Positions 27,369 through 35,434 of a stretch of DNA of 64,000 nt are shown one piece after another. Each line of letters starts with the position of its first letter. Positions within the stretch are counted from its first letter, which is position 1. The notes below the pieces were generated by a model, which was given only the letters and a program-made list of their open reading frames with translations, was not told where the DNA came from and ran no database searches. Source of the DNA: Chloroflexota bacterium (lineage in GTDB: Bacteria; Chloroflexota; UBA11872; VXOZ01); assembly GCA_026710945.1 (NCBI GenBank), contig JAPOQA010000069.1:1-64000 (forward strand). Direction: 5' to 3'. The position numbers and the translations under genes are program-made.

Positions 27369-28322
27369 ATGCCTGATATTCTCTCCCTCGGCGAGTGCAT
27401 GGTGGAGTTCTTTGCAGAGGAGCCGTTAGCAGAGGCGCACAAACTGCAGAAGGCCTTCGCCGGCGATGCGCTCAATCTCCTGGCGGCGGCGTCGCGTATG
27501 GGAAGCTCGTGCGGCTTTCTCTCGCGGGTCGGCAACGATCCCTTTCAACCGTTCTTGCTCGATGGCTGGGAGTCTTTGGGAATTGATACCTCACACGTGA
27601 AGCGCGTGGAGGGTCGCAACGGCATATACTTTATCTCCATCTACGGTCAGGGCGAACGGGAGTTTACCTACTACCGGGCCGGCAGCGCGCCCAGCACCAT
27701 GACCCCTGAGGACCTGGATCCCGATTACATCGCGCAGGCCAGGGTGCTTCACATCAGCGGCATCACACAGGCAATCTCAGAGTCGGCGCAGGCGACCGCG
27801 CTAGCGGCGGCGCGCGTGGCGAATGAGGCACATGTGTGCGTTTCGTTCGACCCCAATTTTCGGCCCGCGCTGTGGTCGGCGGCGGAGGCGCGGACCGCGG
27901 CGGAAGAGCTCCTGTCGCATGTGGACATCGCCCTGCCGAGCGGGCCTGAGGAGTCAGAGCAATTATTCGGCTGCGCGTCCCCCCAGGAAACGGCAGAATA
28001 CCTGCATGGATTTGGTGCCTATGCGGTGGCGGTCAAGCTAGGCGATGCCGGTGTATACGTGAGCGCAGAAGGCGGAACGGGGACGGTACCTGCTTTCGCT
28101 GTCCCGCAGGTGGTCGACACGACCGGCGCCGGTGACGCCTTCGACGGCGCGTTCCTGCACGGGCTGGTGGAGAACAAGGATCCGCTGGAAGCAGCGCGAT
28201 TGGGCGTGGTCACGGCCGGACTCAAGGTGCGCGGCAGAGGCGCGATCGCCAGCTTGCCGAGTCGGGAGGAAGTGAACCGAGCATTGCGCAGGGGCTCGGC
28301 GCGTCTTGGCGGAGACCGCTAA
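27369..28322 (+). CDS. kdgK: PfkB-family sugar kinase, probable 2-keto-3-deoxygluconate kinase
   Basis: A 317-residue ribokinase-fold enzyme. The start ILSLGECMVEFF, the first PfkB signature region (GDALNLLAAASRMG) and the second signature with catalytic Asp (DTTGAGDAFDGAFLHG) are clear. The sequence GREFTYYRAGSAPSTM-like region (EREFTYYRAGSAPSTM) is typical of KDG kinases. It would phosphorylate 2-keto-3-deoxygluconate for the aldolase encoded 500 bases upstream on the same strand. I chose ATG 27369; frames open further upstream only through a repeat. Confidence 0.85.
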   Translation: MPDILSLGECMVEFFAEEPLAEAHKLQKAFAGDALNLLAAASRMGSSCGFLSRVGNDPFQPFLLDGWESLGIDTSHVKRVEGRNGIYFISIYGQGEREFTYYRAGSAPSTMTPEDLDPDYIAQARVLHISGITQAISESAQATALAAARVANEAHVCVSFDPNFRPALWSAAEARTAAEELLSHVDIALPSGPEESEQLFGCASPQETAEYLHGFGAYAVAVKLGDAGVYVSAEGGTGTVPAFAVPQVVDTTGAGDAFDGAFLHGLVENKDPLEAARLGVVTAGLKVRGRGAIASLPSREEVNRALRRGSARLGGDR

Positions 28323-28545
28323 TCAAAAGGAATCCACTGCGGAGGACGAGTTGCCGTGAGATAGTTCGTGCCGTGTATTTGCATCGTCACGTCGGCCTAT
28401 AAATGTGATGCACCCGGATTCTTTGGAGTGCGGCTTCAGCGGGACGCTTCTGATTAGTGATGTAGTTCGTTGTGTCTGCGAAAACGCTAGGTTGTGTTAG
28501 CTTTTCATGTCAAGCGTAAGCGCGAGGTTATGATTGCAAGAAGGG

Positions 28546-28790
28546 CTACAATTCAAGCTGCTCGAGCAGTTCTGAGACGCTCAGGCCGTGATGGGCCGCG
28601 ATGCCTTTGAGAATGTTCGATAGTGTCTTGGCCTCTTGATGGGCGTATGTTGGGGGATCACCTCATGATGTTCGCCATTCGTCTGCGTCGTGATCCGCAC
28701 GTGAGAACCGCGTTGCCGGGTAGCCCTATACCCCAAACGCCGCAGCGCTTTCACTAAGCCCGCCCCGCTTACGTTGCGCGGCAATTTCAT
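28546..28790 (-). pseudogene. hicA: hicA-like toxin gene broken by a one-base frameshift
   Basis: The first 48 or so residues match HicA mRNA interferases (LVKALRRLGYRATRQRGSH, with the catalytic-site GSH, then HEVIPQH and PIKR). From about 28632 the frame is wrong and ends at 28581. One frame over, the DNA reads TLSNILKGIAAHHGLSVSEL then LEQLEL and a stop at 28546, exactly the expected HicA C-terminus. A single missing base restores the fusion. Either the toxin is inactivated or this is a sequencing error. The ATG overlaps the hicB stop by four bases. Confidence 0.8.
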
Positions 28791-29011
28791 AGGGCAAGAA
28801 CTTCGTCGCGGACGAAGTGGAGACGAATCAAGCCAGGTTGCTTCATGGATTCGTCGAAGTAGCAGTCGACGGCTTCTTTGACATTGTGGCGGAGCTCCTC
28901 AATCGTTTCGCCAGCCGTGTGGATGCCATATCCTAACGCGCTGGCCGAATATCCACCGTCGATTTCATCCTCGTTGACTTCAAAAATGATTTCGGAAATG
29001 ATGTCGGCCAT
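28787..29011 (-). CDS. hicB: HicB-like antitoxin
   Basis: A 74-residue protein with the HicB partial RNase H-like pattern: IIFEVNEDEIDGGYSASALG, GIHTAGETIEELRHNVKEAV, then CYFDESMKQP. It would neutralise HicA. The antitoxin-first order and four-base overlap with hicA fit many HicB-HicA pairs. I set the start at the ATG at 29011, nine bases after AGGAG. It lacks an obvious C-terminal DNA-binding domain. Confidence 0.8.
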   Translation of the reverse strand: MADIISEIIFEVNEDEIDGGYSASALGYGIHTAGETIEELRHNVKEAVDCYFDESMKQPGLIRLHFVRDEVLAL

Positions 29012-29169
29012 GATCATCTTCTCCTTCTGGGTACGTGAGTATCTACCGCTTTGGCTTCCTCCCGTCTTCCCCCAGCGATCTTCCACTTCTCAATCCAATC
29101 TTAGTATATCAGCCCAATTCTCCCCTGGCGGGAGCGTCGCGTGAAGCTCCGGAACGGCAAGCGCGATGC

Positions 29170-29838
29170 TTAGAGTATCGGCAAGTCGGCAAGTGTGAGA
29201 GTTTGCCACCAATGTCCGGCATCGAGCACGTGCAGCATGAACCTGGGCGTGCCCAGCGGCGCGATGGTGAGAGATGGGTCAGGCGGTGGAGACTTCGGAT
29301 TGACAAAGAGCTCCGCGCCCGCCTGCAATAGGTGTTCCAGGGTAAGAGCTTGCTGCTCCACTGCCACGAGCAACGGCTGGCCGAGGGCAATGAGCGCGGC
29401 AACATCTTCTCCAGGCCGTGGCGTGCCCCGCACGTGCGCGAAGTATTCTGCGCCGTAGACAGTTTGCAAGTCGCCGTAGGGGTTGTCCGGGGGTCGGTAT
29501 GCGGCGGCATAGAGCAGGGCGGGCGCCGGTACGTCTTCAACGTCTACGCCAAAGATGTCGCTCTTCACATTGAGGTAGTACGTCTCGCGGCTGGAGAAGA
29601 GCCGCACCTCGCAGCCGGTCTCGGCTTCGCCATGACGCTGAGCGGCGGCTTGCCACGACTCGCCCGCCGCGCACATGCCGCCGATACCCCAAAGAGGAAG
29701 AACGTGCGCGCCATTCTCCCCTTCCTGTGCATAGCTGGGATCGGGCAGCGTGAAGAGCAGCTTGTTGCGGCGCAAGCCAACAATTCCGGCAAAGCGTTGG
29801 CCGTCCGCGCCAAAGTCACGGAGTCGCATGGTCCCCAT
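29170..29838 (-). CDS. Nudix-fold protein with a degenerate Nudix box
   Basis: A 222-residue protein. Residues 52-79 (GIGGMCAAGESWQAAAQRHG, then EAETGC) follow the spacing of the Nudix box Gx5Ex7REUxEExGU, but the RE glutamate is His and one of the two following glutamates is Ala, so metal-dependent hydrolysis is questionable. It starts 45 bases after the STAND NTPase gene on the same strand. Its base composition looks like the G+C-rich host average, unlike the NTPase, so the two may not share a history. No strong ribosome site is seen. Confidence 0.6.
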   Translation of the reverse strand: MGTMRLRDFGADGQRFAGIVGLRRNKLLFTLPDPSYAQEGENGAHVLPLWGIGGMCAAGESWQAAAQRHGEAETGCEVRLFSSRETYYLNVKSDIFGVDVEDVPAPALLYAAAYRPPDNPYGDLQTVYGAEYFAHVRGTPRPGEDVAALIALGQPLLVAVEQQALTLEHLLQAGAELFVNPKSPPPDPSLTIAPLGTPRFMLHVLDAGHWWQTLTLADLPIL

Positions 29839-29883
29839 CTATGGGATTGTTCACTTACTGTGAGACTTTTCCACTTTAGCCCA

Positions 29884-32544
29884 CTAATCGACCTCGAGCC
29901 ACACTGCATGGGGACCTTTAACGTAGCGAATCACGCTAAAGGCTACTTGCTGTCCTTCACGTAGATTCGCCCATTCACTGGGATGAACTAAGGATTTGCG
30001 ATTCATGTGTACTTCGCCTAATGAGTTACTCCTGACAAAGCCAAATGTACCTAGTATCCTAGATACAACACCTTTGAACCGTTGCGTGCGGTCTGAACTT
30101 AGGGCAGCTTTATAAGCATTTGGAATTATATGAATTAGATCCGCATTTCTATTGAGGCAAGCTAGAGTCTTTCTAAAGTCCCTACACTTCTCAACGAATT
30201 CACGATCAGAATCCCAACCCTCAGAAACCTGGGTGAAGCGAGAAATTGCTGACGAATAACCGTCGTACAGTCTGAGTACTTCTGCCAGTATTCTCACACT
30301 CACGCTTGCCAACTGTTGATCCCAACCGTAGGCACTTGCAGCTTCATCCGCTACGTGGACACCCTTGATGGCCAGTTCCTCTGCTGACTCAAAGTCGCCT
30401 TGTGAGATAAAGTGTTCTACACTCCGCCGGAGTGCGTCTGCATATTGAGTGCTGCGAATTCTCATTACATGATCTGGCGCATTCAAGTCTTCATAGTTCC
30501 AGACACATTCCAAGTCAACTAGCGCATCAGGTAATCTGCTGAGTCTTAAGTTTGCAAGCCCTCGAATGCTTTTCAATGAAACTTCATGTGCAGCTTCACT
30601 GTCCAACGCACTCTCCACTTCCTCCAGTGCCTTCTCATACTGACCATTATTTAGCAAGTAAGTGGCATAGTGATACCGATTAATGTCAGTGGCTTTGTAT
30701 CGGATAGATGTCTCGAATGCATCTTCAATTTCATACATTGGCCGTTGCTCAGACTCCAACAAGTGTGCCTTTACCCGATGGACTTCCCACCAATTAGGAG
30801 TTAATTCTTCTGCCTTGCGTAATGACCTCATCGCAGCGTCTGGATTCTGACGGATAGTATTGAGTGCAAATCGAAGGTACGGAGCAGCGACCAGTTGATC
30901 GCTTGTTTCAAAGTCAATATGGTAACGATCATACCGATAATTGAGTTTCTGTTTCGCGCTCTTCTCTTTTTCAACCTGCCACTGACGAATCTTTTCCCGT
31001 GTCTTCTTTACAGTCGAATTGTTTGGCGGATGGTAGCGGGACAAATAATCAAAAACAAGGCTACCAATCTGATAAATTGCGCTCCCTTCATTGAATTTCC
31101 CTTCCAGAATGCTGGACTGCTGTAGCTCTTGTAGTGCTTCCAGGAAGGGGATATGCTTGGCATCTAGTAGTTCCTGAACTTCAGTCTGGCTAAGTTCCCT
31201 TCTTGCCGCCAACAGGGTGGAGATGATATTCCGAGCAAGCGGAGACAAGCCAGCATAGACGTTCTCCCAGCAAAAGCGCAGCGCTTGATTAAAGTCCTCA
31301 TGTGCAAGCACGTCTTCTGGACTTGCCCCTTTGCCAACAGCTTGAACAAACCACTTGATGAGCAACGGACTATAGTGTAGTCGGTTGCAGTATTTTCTAA
31401 GCAAGTCCTCGCTAAGCGTTTGAAAGATTGTATAGTTGTATGCGTTCGCCAAACTTCTCAATAATGCGATTGAATCTCTTGTAGAGAGCCCAGGCATCGG
31501 GTAGCGAATTTCAATCTCCCCAAGACCGACCCTTGACGTTAGCAGTAGCTTAGAGTCGTGAGGGATTCCTATGGCTAGATCCCTGATCGCCGAGCCGAGT
31601 GTCTCTAGATTGTCAACTACTAAAAGGGTTCGGCTTCCTTGCAATTGCTCGAGTACCTTATCCCAGTTTGGCTCTGCTTGTCTCCGGATTGCTGTGTCTA
31701 AATCTACTAGCAAGTGATCCACTAGGTCGCTTGTCGTGTCAACAGCGTCTGTAACCTCGCGAATTCCGTCGGCCGTGAGATGCTGCGTCTTGAGTGACAC
31801 CCAGACTATTCTATCCAAACCGAATTCAGGTTGATCCAGAATATCATGGCAAACGCGAAGTGCTAGGGCAGTCTTTCCTATACCGCCAGCACCTACTATA
31901 GTTATGACATTATGGTCGGATTTCAAGAGATTCGTCAGTTGTCGGATTTCCTTTTGGCGGCCTATGAATCCGGTGTCGCCGAATTCTGCCACTGGTAAAT
32001 CGTGAAGAATAGCTGTCTCTTCGGTCCAAAAGTGTGGTATTGAGAAGCTCAGAATGTGTGCAGAATCTTGGGTTAAGTCGATGCTCTCGAAGAGTGGCTC
32101 CCAGATCAGACTCTGTGAATTCACTGGTAGCTCTTTGGCGATAGACATTAGTTTGGGCAGGTCTTCTAAGTCCAAAGTGCGAACTGGATGCATTACTCTA
32201 TTGCGTATTTTGAGCACCTCTTGCTCAATAATTGTGGCCGCAGCAGCCTGGATGTCGGTCTGGTTAGCAGTTGGGAAACTGTGCTTGTGCCGGTTCAGCA
32301 AATCAACAAAGTCGCCGAGATCCAAGTAAATCAGCAAGTCCTCAGCCGTCACATCCTCTAGTTCCCATTCGGATTGCCCCATGTCCGCTCTTAGACGAGT
32401 CAATGCTCGCCTCTGCTCATCTGGCGACAAAAACCCAGGGGTATTGATGTCTAGACTCCGGACGAGATTCTCAAGGATTGACCGCTCCAATCCGACGATG
32501 ATCTGATAACATTGGTTCCTTCGCACATCACTCAAACTTGGCAT
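29884..32544 (-). CDS. HEPN-NB-ARC-TPR-cold-shock-like STAND NTPase, candidate defence protein
   Basis: An 886-residue multidomain protein. Residues about 1-140 look like a Swt1-type HEPN domain with the RNase motif RNRVMH at 114-119. About 190-420 is an NB-ARC/NACHT-type switch: Walker A GAGGIGKT (218-225), Walker B TLLVVDN (306-312) and the LLLTSR sensor (333-338). About 440-520 is winged-helix-like, 540-800 is helical with TPR-like spacing (NGQYEKALEEVESALDSEAA), and about 820-886 (GVVSRILGTFGFVRSN, then FSVIRYVKGPHAVWLEV) resembles a cold-shock OB fold. This matches an effector-switch-sensor design. The gene is visibly AT-richer than its neighbours, suggesting transfer. Domain limits are inferred by eye. 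Confidence 0.8.
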   Translation of the reverse strand: MPSLSDVRRNQCYQIIVGLERSILENLVRSLDINTPGFLSPDEQRRALTRLRADMGQSEWELEDVTAEDLLIYLDLGDFVDLLNRHKHSFPTANQTDIQAAAATIIEQEVLKIRNRVMHPVRTLDLEDLPKLMSIAKELPVNSQSLIWEPLFESIDLTQDSAHILSFSIPHFWTEETAILHDLPVAEFGDTGFIGRQKEIRQLTNLLKSDHNVITIVGAGGIGKTALALRVCHDILDQPEFGLDRIVWVSLKTQHLTADGIREVTDAVDTTSDLVDHLLVDLDTAIRRQAEPNWDKVLEQLQGSRTLLVVDNLETLGSAIRDLAIGIPHDSKLLLTSRVGLGEIEIRYPMPGLSTRDSIALLRSLANAYNYTIFQTLSEDLLRKYCNRLHYSPLLIKWFVQAVGKGASPEDVLAHEDFNQALRFCWENVYAGLSPLARNIISTLLAARRELSQTEVQELLDAKHIPFLEALQELQQSSILEGKFNEGSAIYQIGSLVFDYLSRYHPPNNSTVKKTREKIRQWQVEKEKSAKQKLNYRYDRYHIDFETSDQLVAAPYLRFALNTIRQNPDAAMRSLRKAEELTPNWWEVHRVKAHLLESEQRPMYEIEDAFETSIRYKATDINRYHYATYLLNNGQYEKALEEVESALDSEAAHEVSLKSIRGLANLRLSRLPDALVDLECVWNYEDLNAPDHVMRIRSTQYADALRRSVEHFISQGDFESAEELAIKGVHVADEAASAYGWDQQLASVSVRILAEVLRLYDGYSSAISRFTQVSEGWDSDREFVEKCRDFRKTLACLNRNADLIHIIPNAYKAALSSDRTQRFKGVVSRILGTFGFVRSNSLGEVHMNRKSLVHPSEWANLREGQQVAFSVIRYVKGPHAVWLEVD

Positions 32545-32615
32545 TGTCCAACACCTGTCGATATCAACTACGGGGTTTATCTGGCGTTTAAGGGAATAAT
32601 GTAGGAAGCCAACAA

Positions 32616-34208
32616 CTATTGCGTGACGATGGCGCGGATGCGTGCTGCGACGAGCTGCGGTTTGTCACCATCCAGGTTGAGCGGGTTGATGGTGATGCTG
32701 CCTTCCAGGGAGCCGTACTGACTCACGGCAATGGCCGGATCGTCGTCAAACAAGCGATTCACCAAGTCGATGGCCGATACGCCGTGCACGCCGTCGTCCA
32801 GTGAGACTCGCAGCGTGGGATAGGAAGCGCCGTCGCGTCCAACCACCTCGGTGGCGATTCCTGATACGCTGCTGAGATCGGCAGCGATGGATTCGAGGCG
32901 GCAGAGCCACTCTGCCCGCGCGGCGGCATGGTCGCGGTTGACGTAATTCTTCACGGCTGCGAGTAGGCCTGCGATCTCCTCCTTGCCCACTTTCATCGGG
33001 CGGCCGATGCCTTGGAGCGGCGGGCCGAGCAGGCGGCCGCTTCCCAGCAGTTGCTCGCGTAGGGTCCACGTCTCCACCATCACGTCCATGTCCTGGTGCT
33101 GTAGTGCCACGGATTGGATGAGGTCGCGCCGACCGACCAGGATGCCGGAGGCTTGCGGGCCCTGTATCGCCTTGCCGCCGGAGAAAGAGACGAGGTCGGC
33201 GCCCGTGGCGATGTAGCCGCGCAGGTTTTCGGCGGGCGGCAAGCCACCGGCCGCGTCCACGATGACGGGAACGTCATGTTTGTGCGCGACGGCGACCGTG
33301 TCTTCCAAGCTCACAACCCCTTCCACGGGCATGGCGACCCAGTGAACGGCGACCGTGCGCTCGTTTATTGCAGTCTCGATATGCCACGGCTCGGTGTAAC
33401 CTCCAGTCGGGTGACCGATGTGTCCGACCTCAACAAACTTCGCGCCCGCCGTGCGCAAAGCGTGGTCGTACGCATTCCGGTGGAGGCGTTGGATGACTAC
33501 CTCGTTCGGTATGTTCGCTGTTTCAGGCAGGAGGTTCATCTTGTGGATATCTAAGCCCGCGATGCAGGCGGCGGTACCAACCAGCAGGCCTGCCGCCGCG
33601 CCGGCGGTAACGTAGCCGGCTTCCGCCCCGGTGACTTCGGCGAGGTAGTTCCCCGCTGCCTCCTGGAGTTCCTCGATGCGCACGCTCCATTGCGCTGCCT
33701 CGCGCATGGCGTCGAGCACGTCATCGTCCATCGGTGTGCCGCCTAGACGGGTTAAGGTGCCGGCAGCATTGATCACACGCTTGACACCGAGATCTTGATA
33801 GAATTCACCCGCTGAAGGTTGCACATCGGACTTGCTGCCGCACGTCTCGCTGCGAAGACTACGGAGCTTTGCCACGTCTTCAGGGGTGAACCTCCAGAGA
33901 GAGTCCACTCTGTGACCGCCCTTACCCTCATATACCATGTAATTCACCCACCCAGGACCAACGTCGAGTTGAGCCGCGACCTGCAAGGTCGAGAACATCC
34001 CATCCTCTCCGGGTTCGTCGGCGGTAATTGACCAAATGGATTCCAACTTGTCCCGGTGATTGATGGCCTTAACATCATCATCGTCGAATGTCCATCGACC
34101 GGATTTGGGGTCTTGGCGGCCAATCCCTTTATGGTTCGCAATCTCATTGATCCGCTGTACAGTAAGGCTGAATTTCTCGGCCACTTGTCCAGTCGTATAG
34201 TTAGACAT
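32616..34208 (-). CDS. SelA-like PLP enzyme with N-terminal helix-turn-helix repeats
   Basis: A 530-residue fusion. Residues 4-50 (TTGQVAEKFSLTVQRINEIA) and 71-115 (FSTLQVAAQLDVGPGWVNYM) each look like a MerR/excisionase-type winged helix. Residues about 135-530 form a fold-type I PLP enzyme of the SelA/D-glucosaminate-6-phosphate ammonia-lyase (DgaE) group: VINAAGTLTRLGG, Asp318 in VDAAGGLPP, Lys346 in SFSGGKAIQGPQASG. True selenocysteine synthesis is unlikely, as no selB or selD is seen. ATG 34208 has AAGGGA upstream. A creatininase-like gene precedes it on the same strand. Confidence 0.8.
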   Translation of the reverse strand: MSNYTTGQVAEKFSLTVQRINEIANHKGIGRQDPKSGRWTFDDDDVKAINHRDKLESIWSITADEPGEDGMFSTLQVAAQLDVGPGWVNYMVYEGKGGHRVDSLWRFTPEDVAKLRSLRSETCGSKSDVQPSAGEFYQDLGVKRVINAAGTLTRLGGTPMDDDVLDAMREAAQWSVRIEELQEAAGNYLAEVTGAEAGYVTAGAAAGLLVGTAACIAGLDIHKMNLLPETANIPNEVVIQRLHRNAYDHALRTAGAKFVEVGHIGHPTGGYTEPWHIETAINERTVAVHWVAMPVEGVVSLEDTVAVAHKHDVPVIVDAAGGLPPAENLRGYIATGADLVSFSGGKAIQGPQASGILVGRRDLIQSVALQHQDMDVMVETWTLREQLLGSGRLLGPPLQGIGRPMKVGKEEIAGLLAAVKNYVNRDHAAARAEWLCRLESIAADLSSVSGIATEVVGRDGASYPTLRVSLDDGVHGVSAIDLVNRLFDDDPAIAVSQYGSLEGSITINPLNLDGDKPQLVAARIRAIVTQ

Positions 34209-34254
34209 GGTAACTTCCCTTTGTAGCGATTCTCTCCAAAGTTTGGTGGCTCTC

Positions 34255-35103
34255 CTAACGCGGCGGTGTGGCGTCAGGCGAGAGCGGGCCAAGGGTGGCG
34301 TCGCTGCCGCGGTCGAAGTAGCCGCGCACCGGATTGTTGTGTAACTCGTTGCAGGCCAAGGTAAGGCGCTCGACAGCCAGATTGAAGATGCGTTCGCCCT
34401 TCTCCGCGCTGGCCACAAATGGATCGCCCATCACGCCCTCATCGGCTTCGCGGCGGCGTTCCGGCCACTTGGCGAATTTGCCCACCACCGGGTCGCGGAA
34501 CATGGGCGCAAGGCCGTTAGGTGTGCGTTTGTCCAGGTCGACCATGTGGCCCCGCAAGTAGAGTTGCAGAGATGTCTCCCATTCGCCGCCGTGCCCGATG
34601 GTGTCGTCGCTGTCGCCCCACTCCTTGAGCTCGTCCTCCACCATGTGGAAGTACGTAATGTGCAGAGACCAGATGTCCTCCTGGGCGAGCTTGACGGAAG
34701 TCGTTTGCGTGGGAGCCACGTTGCCGCCGTGCCCATTGAGCATGATCATGCGCTCGAAGCCATTCGCCTTGATGCTGCGGCAAACGTCGCAGAGCACGGC
34801 AATGTATGTCTCAAGCGCCACCGTGATCGTGCCGATGTGCCCCATGTTGAAGTGCGTAAAGCCCGTCCAAACCGGCGGTGCCACGATGATGGGATAGTCG
34901 TCCGTACGGGTCGCGGCTTCAGCAGCGAGGTAGTAGGGGATGCTGATGTCGATGTCGGTGGGGCTGTGGGGGCCGTGCTGCTCGATGGATCCTACGGGGA
35001 TAATAACGACGGGGTCATGTTTCAAGGCTTCGTAGAGCTCGTGCCGCCACATCTCTTGCCAAAAGACTTTCTTGTTCGTGCCGTTATAGGACCTGGTATA
35101 CAT
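34255..35103 (-). CDS. creatininase-family amidohydrolase
   Basis: A 282-residue metal-dependent amidase of the creatininase/MftE type. Metal ligands are visible in VGSIEQHGPHSPTDIDI (Glu, His, Asp), MLNGHGGN (His) and GEWETS (Glu). Members open cyclic amides such as creatinine, formamidopyrimidines or peptide ends; the substrate is unknown. The ATG has AGGGAGG eight bases upstream. It ends 46 bases before the SelA-like gene and may form a two-gene unit with it. Confidence 0.85.
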   Translation of the reverse strand: MYTRSYNGTNKKVFWQEMWRHELYEALKHDPVVIIPVGSIEQHGPHSPTDIDISIPYYLAAEAATRTDDYPIIVAPPVWTGFTHFNMGHIGTITVALETYIAVLCDVCRSIKANGFERMIMLNGHGGNVAPTQTTSVKLAQEDIWSLHITYFHMVEDELKEWGDSDDTIGHGGEWETSLQLYLRGHMVDLDKRTPNGLAPMFRDPVVGKFAKWPERRREADEGVMGDPFVASAEKGERIFNLAVERLTLACNELHNNPVRGYFDRGSDATLGPLSPDATPPR

Positions 35104-35434
35104 CCATCGAGCCTCCCTGAATTGATGACAAAGCTACTACTTCAAGTGTGATCGTAGTTAGAGTACCATTCTGTGCCGGTGTCGGTGAGCCCTGCCGAGC
35201 GCAGGGTCGTTGCCTAGGCGATGGCCTCTTCCTGCGAAAGACAAAGAAACTGTTCGTACTCCGTCTACGCTGACGTTCTGTTCAAGGAAAGTATTCTGTT
35301 GGGGAAACAAGAATCTGCCACTGGCGCGAGCGCTCCGTTCGTGCTGAGCCTGTCGAAGTATGAACGGAGCGCTGCGTGTCGAATTGCCTATACGACACTA
35401 TTCGGGAATGACCAGCATTCGTTGACACCCGACG
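35104..35434. other. intergenic stretch with one dispersed repeat
   Basis: No gene is supported. A reverse copy of the CTTCGACAGGCTCAG family lies at 35335-35358, and a small hairpin (arms CCCTGC and GCAGGG) is near 35190-35208. Confidence 0.55.

Noticed and set aside
32616-34208. Selenocysteine synthase (selA).
   Set aside because: The enzyme belongs to the SelA-like group, but it has N-terminal helix-turn-helix domains and no selB, selD or tRNA-Sec is seen here; a lyase-type role is more likely.
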